From Pleurotus ostreatus/Saccharomyces cerevisiae fusant (taxonomy: Eukaryota; Opisthokonta): DNA of 17,242 nucleotides. The translations under genes and the position numbers were made by a program. A model generated the notes under the pieces. The model was given only the letters and a program-made list of their open reading frames with translations. It was not told the DNA's origin and made no database searches. Shown here piece after piece: positions 8,776-17,242 of the stretch. How positions within the stretch are numbered: the stretch's first letter is position 1; each line of letters starts with the position of its first letter. The stretch lies in contig JAMQCK010000712.1 in NCBI GenBank assembly GCA_024196135.1, positions 1 to 17,242 of the forward strand, in the 5' to 3' direction.

Positions 8776-9322
8776 TATCTATTGGACTTTACGACCCTCC
8801 TTACTGGAGCGCTCTCTATGTCATTGCGACTCGGACACTCCTTGTACTAGTCCCAATCATCACTCTCCTTGTTGCGTTGACGCTCACCTTTGTATCGCTT
8901 CTCTTCTCTTCCATTTCCCTCTGTGTTACCCCTCCTTTGACTCGCCTTGTAGCATACTCACCTCGGACGCAGTCGCGTACCGTATCGTGTATATTAGCAT
9001 TATTCTCTGCAATCATCTTGCAGATTAACGGTCGCAGTGACGCACCATGGCGTCGCAACGATGTAGCTGCAGGGATCGCATAAACCGATCATGCAGTAGT
9101 CCTTCACGAGCCTATAAGTCGCAACAATTCGGTCCTTCAGTCTTTCAATCCTTCGATCATCCATCCCTCCCTCTTGACAAGTCGCCGCTAGACTGTGACA
9201 CAAGCAACCCGCGCGATCTCCGTCTTCACTCCACCGTCAGCGTCTTCTCGCCCATCGGCAGTTTGAGTTTCTTCCTGCGCATTCTCATCAGCGTTGCCAA
9301 AAACTGCGCCTCAGTCAGTCTC
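8649..9322. other. Convergent intergenic region between gene E and the GNAT gene
   Basis: Beyond the conserved block ending near 8775, this stretch is pyrimidine-rich (8830-8960) and encodes a short hydrophobic open frame at 8754-9083 that has no splice partner and no counterpart downstream of E'. It probably holds the 3' UTRs of the two converging genes. I see no other feature. Confidence 0.45.
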
Positions 9323-10256
9323 TTACCCATGCGAAGGCAGCTTCTTATAGTAGCAGATCTCGTCCTTCAGCTCGTACTTCGGCCCAGGCGTGATCATATA
9401 CCCCGGGAGGACGCCGTACTGCGGGAAGGGGGGTGAGCAGATATCAGCATTCAGTACTTACTCCGAGTCGGTAGCGAAATCGGACAGCGACAGCGCCAGT
9501 CTGCCAGAGTGGCATTACCTTCGTCCACCCGAGGCGAGGGTATACGGACTCGGCACCGGAGCCAGCCTCGGTGCCCAAGGTCTAATGGAGGTCGTTAGCA
9601 GGGAGAAGGCTGAGAGGTTAATGTAGAATATCCACAAGATAAGTCCGCCCTTCTGCTTCTGCGATCTCTTCAATTTTGTCCATGAGCGCGCGTGCAGCGC
9701 CTCTGGAAGGTGAATTAATGCTCGCTCCTTATACGCCTCAAGCCCATAAGATTGATAGGAATTAGAGGAATGGACAAGCTCGTCGCTCACTTCTGACGGT
9801 ACCGTGGCGATACCATCAATTTCTGCACGCTCCCTCTGAACTGGCCGGTCTCCGTATCTGGCTTCACCAACGTGACGTAGCCTACGACTTCAGGCGGCCT
9901 GCCGTCTTCGATGGACGCCATACCGAAGATCATGGTGCAGCGGCCTGTCTGCAGAGGTAGTCAGTGAATTACTGGTGCAACCGTTAGTGTCAGTGAGCTC
10001 TGATGCGTTGAGTAGTAGATCAAATGCGGGTTCAGCGGAGAAGAAGGACCAAAGCAGGTCGAAGAAGGCATGTATGGCACGAAGAGCACACCTTCGTCTC
10101 CTCCCCACACGCCCTATAGATCCTCGTCGCCTTCTCCCTGTCGTAGGTGAGGATAGTCGCGACCGTCCTGTCGTGCTTCATGCACGACACGTGGATGTCG
10201 CCGAAGGCGGGGAGCAGGTGCTGGTGCGTGGCGTGGTCGTAGATGTGGATGTCCAT
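9323..10256 (-). CDS. GNAT-family N-acetyltransferase
   Basis: Model: exons 10092-10256, 9791-9948, 9636-9702, 9519-9581 and 9323-9418, giving 182 residues; introns of 143, 88, 54 and 100 nt. GNAT enzymes transfer an acetyl group from acetyl-CoA to an amine. Residues 56-85 fit strands 2-4 (CTMIFGMASIEDG, VVGYVTLVKP). Motif A is VSPRYRQKGAARALM (101-115), whose Q-K-G-A-A matches the pyrophosphate-binding Q/R-x-x-G-x-G/A loop, followed by the helix MDKIEEIAEAEG. Exon 4 gives motif B (TEAGSGAESVYPRLGW), exon 5 the usual GVLPGY...YYKKL ending. A second donor, GTAAGT at 9456-9461, would extend exon 4 by 19 codons and leave a 43-nt intron; I prefer the outer donor because W-T-K-Y-G-V-L-P then fits the family. 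The substrate cannot be told. The N-terminal start is the only good ATG. Confidence 0.85.
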
Positions 10257-10697
10257 GGTGGAGACAGTGAGGTGAGGGGTATCGGAGGCTTGGAGAGGGA
10301 GCTGAAAGCTGATATAGAAAAGACCAGCGAAGGCAGCAGACGGAGAGCAACAAGGACAACGAAAGCTAGAGACTGAGTTCCAGTGACACGAAGAAAGGAC
10401 GCGCGTACACCTACAAGCTCAACCTGACGAGGACCGCATCGGTCGCTACAGCACTGTAAATTGACTCACCTGACGACCACTCGGGACCGGGAGCGGTGAC
10501 GGTGACGGAGGAGGGCTCGCGATTCGCAGAAAAGTGGCGCAAGGGACTATGTATAGCGTTCACCTCGCGTGTATCCCATTCTTTTCACCCCAGTAAATCC
10601 TATCCATTCTTTCCTGATCTTAAAGTCTCCAGAAAATATGAACTCGCCTCCCATCGGATATTCGTGGCTTCAAATCCGCCTCTCGCTTCCCCACCCC
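10257..10697. other. Upstream region of the GNAT gene and 3' flank of the kinase gene
   Basis: Both neighbours are on the minus strand, so this 441-bp gap holds the GNAT promoter on its left and the kinase 3' UTR on its right. No TATA box or open frame with splice support stands out. Confidence 0.5.
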
Positions 10698-12397
10698 TCA
10701 ATCAATCGTCGCCCTATCGAAATCAGCCACAAACGAGTCGAACGACCGTTCCTCATCCACCGGCGTCGGCGCGCGGATGCCCGTCTCGGGCTTGGGTGGC
10801 TTGCAAGTCCAGAGGGTAGACCAATCGATGGGCGGGGAGGTGGGGGAGGTTGAAGGAGTGGTAGGCGTATCAGGGGATGTAGACGTGCCATTTGTGCTAT
10901 CCGTGCGAGAATTATCGTCGGAAGATGGCGAATCGGACGTGGAAGAGGTTAGCTCGCCTGTAGAGGAGGGGTCGGGCTGAGAAGGCGAGGTCGTCGAGTC
11001 CGACTTGGCCGCGCTCCCAGTCCGACCTGCGAAGAAAGGATGCGCGCGGAGGGCACCCGGGCTCGACTTCGGCGCGACGCCGAGACGGTCGGAGGGGTCG
11101 AGGACCTACGAGTTGGGGTTAGACACATTTCTCGTGCGTCTATAGAGGCAACAAAGAAGGGGACGCGGCGCCGACTAGGGTCTCACTCTCTCCGCAGCAA
11201 GGAAAAGGTATACAAAGAGAATAGAGAGGAGGCTGAGCTCACCAGCAACCGCTCGACCAAATCCCTCGCATCCTCGTCAAAGCCGTCTGGAAAGCTATAG
11301 TCCAGAACCTCGATCTTCTTGAACGTAAGATAGTCCGTGGGCGCGAGGAAGGCGAGAGTGCCGGCGACGAGGTAGAAGACGATGCAGCCGATGGCCCAGA
11401 GGTCGGAGCTGGAGATGGGCGAGGTGAGCGCGGTTTAGTGGCATGTGAGCGCAAATATGTAGATGCGTGCAACGGATAGAAGCAAGCGGAAGACAAGACT
11501 TACGCAGCACTCGTCGTCTTGAGGGTCTTGTCTAGCAGCTCGGGGCTGACGTAGGCTGCAGAGCCGACGAAGGTACTCTTGCGCGGTGCTTTTGCAAGGT
11601 CAGAGAATGATGATATGCGTAATGCAAACAATTCTCACCAAGGTCGTCAGGATTTTGGGCGATATAGGCGCAGCCAAAGTCAGCGAGCTTGATGCGCAGG
11701 TCACTATCCAGCAGTGCATTTTCAGGCTTTAGGTCGCGATGAAGTATGCCTTGTGCGTGCATCCATAGCACCGCGTCAACGATTTGGGCGGCGTAGTACC
11801 GTGCCACGCGCGTCGAGAAGGACCCGTATTCCTTGACGAGAAGCTGGAGGTCTCCCCCTGGGGCGACGTCCATGACGAGGTCTGTAGGATTAGGTTAATC
11901 GACTGAATATCCTCAAAACAAGATGAACACTCACAAAGATGCGTTGGATCCTGGAAGGCGTTGTACAGCTTCAAAAATCCAGGATGCTTCCCGGAGCCCA
12001 GCTTCGCCAACGCGTTCTTCTCCGCAATAGCAGTCTTGGCCTTTCCCTCCCGTATGAGCTTGACCTTGCTGATGATCTTCACCGCGTACAATTTCTCGGG
12101 GACGGCGGGCAGACAGGCCTCCATCACCTAGCATCGCATGTTCATCGGCGTTTGCAAGCTTCGGGCAAGGGAGACTGCGCGCACTGTCGACCACGAGCCG
12201 GTCCCTAGGTCTCGTAGGAATTTGAGATCGTGCGAGGTCTGCACTTGACGGACGTCGGTGACTAGCAGGTTAGACGCCGTGTCGCGCGCTTCGTCCTTTT
12301 TGGACCCCATCTCGGCCCACGCGGGTGCGGCGTGACGGCGAGGGGTAGTATTTCTTGGAGGAGATGGGGACGTTGTAAGTCTGTCAGGGCTGGACAT
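10698..12397 (-). CDS. PDK1-like serine/threonine protein kinase (AGC type), no PH domain
   Basis: Model: exons 12185-12397, 11935-12127, 11639-11881, 11504-11588, 11243-11408 and 10698-11105, giving 435 residues; introns of 57, 53, 50, 95 and 137 nt. The spliced protein is a complete kinase domain: glycine loop GTGSWST (65-71), ATP lysine K88 in YAVKII, helix C glutamate E107, HRDLKPEN with D185, DFG D203, FVGSAAYVSPELL (223-235), SDLWAIGCI and ARDLVERLLVLDP..RLG, then AHPFF. These follow PDK1 more closely than other AGC kinases; PDK1 phosphorylates the activation loops of AGC kinases. The residue matching the autophosphorylated activation-loop serine is T222. The C-terminal 100 residues are a Ser/Thr/Pro-rich tail with IDWSTLWTCKPPKPETG, and no PH domain follows. 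It shares a 247-bp divergent promoter with the GT61 gene. Confidence 0.88.
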
Positions 12398-12644
12398 ATC
12401 GGGGACAATACACAGGGTCGATGAAAGAAGCAAGAAGTCGAACGGCGCGTCACATGTCACTGAATGTGCCACACGTCATCGCCACAAATTCAATGATCGC
12501 TGCTCGGTTCGGGCCGAAGTGCCTGACAGGGGCGTTGGCTTCCGTCCAGCGCATCAACCGCCTGTCTCACCACTCCCCCATCTATCCCGCTCCCCTCGCT
12601 ACCACCACCGCCCTTCGGCGCAGCACCGTCCTCCTCGGCGCGCA
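12398..12644. promoter_or_regulatory. Divergent promoter between the kinase and GT61 genes
   Basis: The 247 bp between start codons at 12397 (minus) and 12645 (plus) must hold both promoters and leaders. The plus-side leader (12560-12640) is C-rich with little G, as common in basidiomycete 5' UTRs. No clear TATA box is seen. Confidence 0.5.
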
Positions 12645-14292
12645 ATGCTCACCGAGCCGCTCTCGCGACGCGAGATTGGGCTCATCTTCTTCTCCATCCT
12701 CGTCCTCAGCGTGACCTACGGCTTGCGCGTTACGGGAGCCCTCGATGGAGCCGAGCTGTTCAGGGAGTCAATTGTGCAGGACGTGCCGGTCGCAGAGGTG
12801 ATGGGGCACGCGCACAATGGCACTCGGCGGCACAGGCATCACCATATCGCTCGGGCGTCTAACTTGGAGGCCATCAACCATTCGGAACTGGAGGCGACCA
12901 TGGACGAAGCGCTCATCCAATGGGGAACCGATGTACCCGAGAGCAAGATGCGCGCGCAGTCTCCAGGTGCGTATGGGCGTCTACGCTATATGTGTACCGT
13001 ATGCTAATGCCTCCAAGGATACAACGTGATCGACAACGTCGTCCTCTTCAATAAGACGATGTATATCGTCACAGATAAACCCGAGACATTCCCCCCTCTG
13101 AAGACCATCGTTGCCTCTACTGGACAGACCTACAATGATTGGAAAATCATCAGCAAGAAGGACGCTCCCAAAGTCCTAGGCAAACACGCCGGAATGTGCG
13201 CTTCTACCTCATCACCACGCTTGCGTTAACTAACTTAGACCCCCAGCATGCGCGGCGTAACCTGGATGGCCGCCGATGCCGACGTGCACAACACCACGCT
13301 CTTCGCCCTCTGGCGCACCTACGCCTCCCTCGACCCCAACACCGGCGCCGACTCCCGCACCGCCCTTACCCCGCCCACTCGCCTCTTCTTCCCCCAAATC
13401 CGCGTCTACAACGACCCCAACCCGCCCTTCCAAGACTACTGGATTCGCCGGCGGCGCTCCCCCACAGGCTTTCACCCCTTCACCTTCAAGGCCGCCTTCC
13501 CGCACCTCTCTACCCTCTTCCTCGAAGCCTGGGAGGACTATCACCAGATGGAGGTGCCATACTTCATCGAGCGCATAGTGATCGCGGACCGGAGGGCGGC
13601 GCTGGAGGCGGGGAAGGGCACGTATGGGGGCGCGCTGGAGCTGCCGGCGAGCAAGCACTGGTGGGAGCCGAAGCGGAGGACGCTGGCGCAGTATTTCGAT
13701 ACGTATGAGGAGGGGAACGCGAATAAGCGGGTAATCACGTACATCCAGAGGCAGCATGCGACGGCGGGGTCGAAGTTGAGGGCGGAGGATCATGCGGCGT
13801 TGTTGGATGCATTGGGCAAGCTGGGTCGGGAGGTGGAGGTGCATGTGGCTTCGGACGATGATGAGGAGACGAATTGGACGAGGAGGTTGAGTTCGATAAC
13901 GCGGTCGGAGGTAAGCTGTCTCTCCAAAGTCGAGGAATGTTGGCTGACATTGACCAGATCATCATCGGCGTGCACGGCGGACAACTCATGGACGCCGTCT
14001 ACATGAAGCCCTCGCCACGGTCCACCCTTTTGGAGTTCTTCCCCGCGAACAGCTTTTGCTCAGACCGACAACTTGCCATGCAAGCCCTGGGCATTGACTA
14101 TCATGCCTGGGCAGATACGAAGTGCGTTTGACTGGCGAGCGTGCGCCTTAGTGGACGCTGACCTACCTCCTCCTCAGGCCCTACACACCCGACACCTCTA
14201 CCCAGCACAACCAAGAACCAAACGGGGGCACTATCACCATAGACGTGGACGCCGTCATGGCGACGGTCCGCCAGCGATTGCTGGCTTCCTGA
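12645..14292 (+). CDS. Glycosyltransferase family 61 (DUF563) type II membrane protein
   Basis: Model: exons 12645-12966, 13018-13195, 13247-13910, 13958-14121 and 14178-14292, giving 480 residues; introns of 51, 51, 47 and 56 nt. GT61 enzymes act in the secretory pathway and transfer sugars such as xylose or GlcNAc; the substrate here is unknown. The N-terminus MLTEPLSRREIGLIFF... has a single hydrophobic segment at about residues 11-27 preceded by two arginines, a type II signal anchor for the ER or Golgi. The catalytic domain shows VVLFNKTMYIVTD, TWMAADADVHN, the RVITYIQRQ strand, and IIIGVHGGQLMDAVYM (389-404), the hallmark G-x-H-G loop of the family, followed by LLEFFP. Length is normal for GT61. 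The ATG is the first in the frame and precedes the anchor directly. Confidence 0.87.
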
Positions 14293-14527
14293 AGCGCGCG
14301 AATTGTGCTAGTCCTTTCCCATGTAGTTGACGTCCGAGCAACACTCATGCGGAAGGAGCGCAGCAGCAAGATTCATCGAAGGAGGGGGGTCGAAGGCGAG
14401 GCGCGAGTACCGTCCATCCGAGGAGGGGATGCAGTAGAGGATTGCTGGAGGTGAGTTGAGGATGAAGGAGAGGGAGGGTGACCACATTGTCTTCTATTGT
14501 ACATTACAGCCGGCTGCGAGTGTCACA

Positions 14528-14567
14528 TATTCTAGTACTATAGTCGTACATGCGCCCTACTAGAATA
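14528..14567. repeat. 10-bp perfect inverted repeat with 20-nt loop
   Basis: TATTCTAGTA at 14528-14537 pairs exactly with TACTAGAATA at 14558-14567. It lies about 240 bp after the GT61 stop, so it could be a hairpin in that 3' UTR. A-T richness makes chance possible. Confidence 0.45.
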
Positions 14568-14904
14568 GGATTCAGGGTAACATGCTTTCGATGAAGCGAA
14601 GTGAAGGGCTCAGGCTTGAAGGTAATCACCAGTAACCAGTTGCGCAGGATGCACGTCATTGCTTGTCGACGCTTTCTGCGGTCTTGCGAAGGATGGCTGC
14701 TGCGCTTGTCGTTACCATTTATAAATAATCTGCAGCAGAATTGGTGCAGGGAATAATGCTACTATACACGATACGATATCGCAACCGCGTCCGAGGTGAG
14801 TATGCTACAAAGAGAGCCAAAGGGAGAAATAATATAGAGGGAATAAGAGTATTAGAGTAGGGACGCGAGGGAGACAAAAAGGGGTGATACAGAGTTGGGC
14901 GTCA

Positions 14905-14983
14905 ACGCTACAAGGAGGGTAAGAGCCGGGGTTATAAGGAGAGTCGGGGCTACAATGAAAGTCGGAGCTACAGAGAAGGTGAC
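14905..14983 (+). repeat. Degenerate ~18-nt tandem repeat
   Basis: Successive units read GGGTTATAAGGAGAGTCG and GGGCTACAATGAAAGTCG, flanked by looser copies beginning CGCTACAAGGAGGGT and GAGCTACAGAGAAGGT. The two central units are 18 nt each and differ at four or five positions. Confidence 0.55.
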
Positions 14984-14999
14984 GTCTATTATATGGATC

Positions 15000-15134
15000 C
15001 GCAGTGCCTGCCTGCGATCCAGAATTTCCCGCGCTTGCCTGCGAATATTTCGCGCCTACTGAGAGAGCGACGAAGACCGGGAGAAATTGCCCGCAGTCGA
15101 TCCGGTCGTCGAGATCGTACGCCGCCGCACGCTC
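15000..15134 (-). other. Block conserved with gene E beyond the stop of E'
   Basis: This is the counterpart of 8646-8775. It starts after an acceptor-like CATGCCAG and reads GAG CGT ... TAC GAT CTC GAC GAC CGG in an open frame (DLDDRIDCGQ, PVFVALS, KYSQASA). The frame differs from that of exon 3 of E' by one base, and I find no good intron to join them. Confidence 0.5.
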
Positions 15135-15153
15135 ACTGGCATGTGAGTGCCTG

Positions 15154-16508
15154 TTACTTGTTACGCGAAACGACTGGAGATTGAGGAGTATTGGCCTTGG
15201 ACTGCAATGGTGTTAGGACGCAGACGATGAGAAGGCAAGGCAAGCGCGACAGGCGAGATATGTGTGCGCGACATGAAGGAGAGCTGCCCAGAAGACTCAC
15301 CGATCTCTTGAACGGGATGGAACGTGTGGAATCCTTCGAGCGCATCGACGACGCATCGAGTTCCTGCTTCGCGGCCTTCGGCGTCCTGGGGCACTCGCCG
15401 TCGTACTCAAAGTGGCGTTTGCTGGCCGTTGATCGACTCGAGGTGGATGCCATGGAGAGGGTAGTAGAGATGCGCTTGACCGCAGAGCGCCAGTTCGTGG
15501 ATTCCTCGCATGCCGACGGGATATTCTCGGTGACAGAGGTAGCCTTCGCCTGCGAGAGGACGGTGTGTATCGACGGGGCATATGAATCGAAAGTAATGAC
15601 AGATGCGCTGTCGGAAGTCGGCGTTTTGATGGTCACCTGTATTGTTGTAAGAGGCAATGATCATAAATGTGCTGCCCAGGACGACTGACCATCTTCTTGT
15701 CGAGCATTCGTCGAAACTTTCGTCTGTATGCTCGGTCACGAAATAGATGCTTCAAACCGCGGGTCGTGTCGTCCGCACAATTGGTTATGTGGTATAGGTT
15801 GACTTGATCCATGTAGTACCCCTCAGAAGTCGAGTCGACCGCTGAATGGTCTGTGGTACGTTGCTGGTCGCCGTCGACCTTGCGACAGGCGTGAACGGAC
15901 CATCGATCTTTGATGTCGTCCAAGTCGACTTGGTGCAAGAGAGGAACGATGTACTGGACGTTGCCCTTCGCCTGATACCATTCTGGGCTGCTATGCATAT
16001 GCCTCATCCCACTACTCTCCAACCAATCGCCTTTATGCTTGCTTTTGCGCGAGACGAGGATGGCGAGGTGTGGTTGAAGATCCTCGTGAATCCGATCTAT
16101 GAAGGCCCCTTCAAATGTTCCCATGACGCAGATATCAGCGCTCGTTTGGCCCACGTTGGCAACGATGCAGGGTCGTTTCTTAGGACCGTTGGTGGTAGAG
16201 GCACAGGATGGCGATGCGAGAGTCGACTGCCGTGACCGAGGGGTTGCAACAGATCGCGAGAGAGGAGTAGGTGAGCGTCGAGAGGGCTGGCGCACGTGGG
16301 ATCTCCCTGAGCAGTCATCCAGAAGCTTGTAGAAAGGGGCCAGGAGGGAGATGTAGGTGACGCGGATGTCCCCTACCGCGAGGTGTCCGCCAGTCCTTCC
16401 GCCGCAGTGACGGCTTGGTCCGCGAGCGCAACCACGAATGCATCGCGGTCGTTCTACGCGTGACCTCGGCTGTGACGGAGGTGCGAGGCCGGGAGGAGGG
16501 AGAAGCAT
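15154..16508 (-). CDS. Gene E': unrecognised protein, inverted paralogue of gene E
   Basis: Model: exons 15690-16508, 15301-15636 and 15154-15201, giving 400 residues. Introns: 15637-15689 (53 nt, GTCAGT...ATACAG) and 15202-15300 (99 nt, GTGAGT...TTGCAG). The second intron is a multiple of three and has no in-frame stop, so retention would add 33 residues. It shares with gene E the GDIR..ISLLAPFYK.LDD region, RPCI, VMGTFEG, HKGDW, HMHSSP.W.QA, YIVPLL, GYYMD..NLY, YRR.FR..L, SRSTASKR and ECPRTPKAAKQE. The first 45 residues are poorly conserved and Arg/Pro-rich, so the start at 16508 is uncertain; another ATG at 16554 lies in a different frame. Function unknown. Confidence 0.7.
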
Positions 16509-17242
16509 TGCGTGGCGAGGTGAAGGTTGTGGGAGGGGCAGGGAAATGGTGCATTGTCCATTCTTGACGAGCTATTTAACGAGCGGCGCAGGCAGCCATA
16601 AAAGGATGTGTACATTGTTCGTCGGGTCGGATGGTCCATGCAGCGTCGGACAAGACTGTTCTGGTCTGCGGGTGATGGCAGGTTGAACAATTGAATTACC
16701 CAATCTGGAACCGGTGCTGAGCAGGACCCCGGAATATACGCACAAAGGCCGTCCAGCGGTGCGGATAAATCTTGGGGGTCCCGGCCGGTAGGCCGGTCCA
16801 AAAAATGGATGAATTGGGAGCTTGAGGGCGCGGAGGCCAGCCCAAAAACGCGGATACGTACGGGGTATGCGGTGAAGCCGTCCTGAAAAAATGGATACCT
16901 GAACCCCGGTTCGAACCACCGGCCGCCCTCCAATTGAGACGCGCGCCAGACCATTGAGCCATTCTATGAGCAAGTGCTGGGAGACGGTAGGAAAACTTAT
17001 AGCTCCCCACGCTCATTGGCACTTTCTCTCACTGTCAGACTTGATCTTCCGAAGAATAGCGGTGCGCGCGGTAGCTGTTTGCCTGGGCCTTGAGAGCGTT
17101 TATTCTCTGGGCTTGCACTTAACAACTTCTTTCTATCACAGGCACTTTACGCACCGCCTGTGCGGACCCGAGGAGAAAAAATGGGATTTTTGCCGATTTT
17201 ATTGCCATTTTTGGAGGCCGTCACAGGAAAGTGGATAAATCC
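16509..17242. other. Right-edge region without a supported gene
   Basis: The left part is upstream of E' and has GAACAATGT on the coding strand at 16612-16620, similar to the HMG-like elements of A-E. Further right are a GC-rich near-palindrome CCGGCCGGTAGGCCGGT at about 16781-16797, two copies of AAAAAATGGAT (near 16799 and 16885), a tRNA-like unit (16897-16968), and a 7-bp hairpin CACAGGC/GCCTGTG (17137-17162). Long open frames on the minus strand here cross the tRNA-like unit and look accidental. Confidence 0.5.
16897..16968 (-). repeat. tRNA-like unit with A and B boxes, probably SINE head or tRNA relic
   Basis: On the minus strand TGGCTCAATGG (16951-16961) fits the pol III A box and GGTTCGAACC (16908-16917) fits the B box. 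The step from T8 to G52 is 44 nt, exactly that of a tRNA. The acceptor stem pairs only at the three inner positions plus a wobble, and the T stem is mostly mismatched, so a working tRNA is unlikely. A T6 tract just after the unit (plus-strand A6 at 16886-16891) could end pol III transcription. Confidence 0.5.

Larger units (their letters stand above)
14293..15153. other. Convergent intergenic region between GT61 and gene E'
   Basis: This 861-bp region has no supported gene. It contains a 10-bp inverted repeat (14528-14567), a purine-rich stretch (about 14800-14880), a degenerate 18-nt tandem repeat (about 14905-14983) and, at its right end, the conserved block following E' (15000-15134). The 3' UTRs of both converging genes must lie here. 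Confidence 0.55.

Noticed and set aside
8754..9083. Possible small membrane protein of 109 residues
   Set aside because: It is hydrophobic because the DNA is pyrimidine-rich, has no paralogue behind E' and no clear promoter; its start overlaps the conserved block in another frame.
12128..12472. Upstream extension of the kinase gene to 12472 and of GT61 to 12519
   Set aside because: Both extensions would begin at GTG rather than ATG; the first real ATGs are at 12397 and 12645.
16454..16954. 166-codon minus-strand open frame upstream of E'
   Set aside because: It runs through the tRNA-like unit and GC-rich repeats, with no splice signals or similarity to E.
16897..16968. Functional tRNA gene
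   Set aside because: A and B boxes are present, but acceptor, T and anticodon stems fail to pair, and the anticodon loop lacks a U at position 33 in the default register.

Overview
The window looks like nuclear DNA of a basidiomycete fungus, probably an Agaricomycete. Genes are packed on both strands and most are cut by short introns (about 43-60 nt, with a few of 88-164 nt) that have GTRNGT-type donors, CTRA-type branch sites and YAG acceptors. Nothing bacterial (operons, ribosome binding sites, insertion sequences, CRISPR) is present. I derived the gene models by hand from splice signals and paralogue comparison.

Left part (1-6811): four tandem copies, here called A, B, C and D, of one gene family I do not recognise, all on the minus strand. 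Start codons lie at 1151, 3046, 4908 and 6811, a pitch of about 1.9 kb. Each copy has the same plan: exon 1 of exactly 138 nt, exon 2 of 773-875 nt, exon 3 of exactly 176 nt and exon 4 of exactly 113 nt (A runs off the left edge inside exon 3). The proteins share an N-terminal block with a PPAY motif and a Cys/His-rich patch, a variable acidic Ser/Asp-rich linker, a conserved SPVIVPLSY block, a charged helix and a basic SLR...PRTPR tail. The tail becomes visible only after removing a third intron that is conserved in B, C and D.

Middle (7278-8648): gene E, plus strand, diverges from D. A paralogue, E', lies inverted at 15154-16508. E and E' form an unrecognised two-copy family. They bracket three ordinary genes: a GNAT-fold N-acetyltransferase (9323-10256, minus), a PDK1-like AGC-type protein kinase without a PH domain (10698-12397, minus) and a family GT61 glycosyltransferase with an N-terminal membrane anchor (12645-14292, plus). 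The kinase and the GT61 gene share a 247-bp divergent promoter.

Regulation: upstream of each of A-D the same two short elements recur, ACAAAGGA (ACAATGA in B) and, 40-85 bp further upstream, GAACAATAG/GAACAATGG on the coding strand. These resemble binding sites of HMG-box (Sox/Ste11/Prf1-type) regulators. A GAACAATAG also sits just before the TATA box of E, and a GAACAATG upstream of E'. Shared control of the two unknown families is therefore a reasonable hypothesis, perhaps linked to mating or development.

Right edge (16509-17242): no gene recognised. It holds a minus-strand tRNA-like unit with A and B boxes at exact tRNA spacing but no foldable cloverleaf, so probably a tRNA-derived repeat (SINE-like) or tRNA relic.
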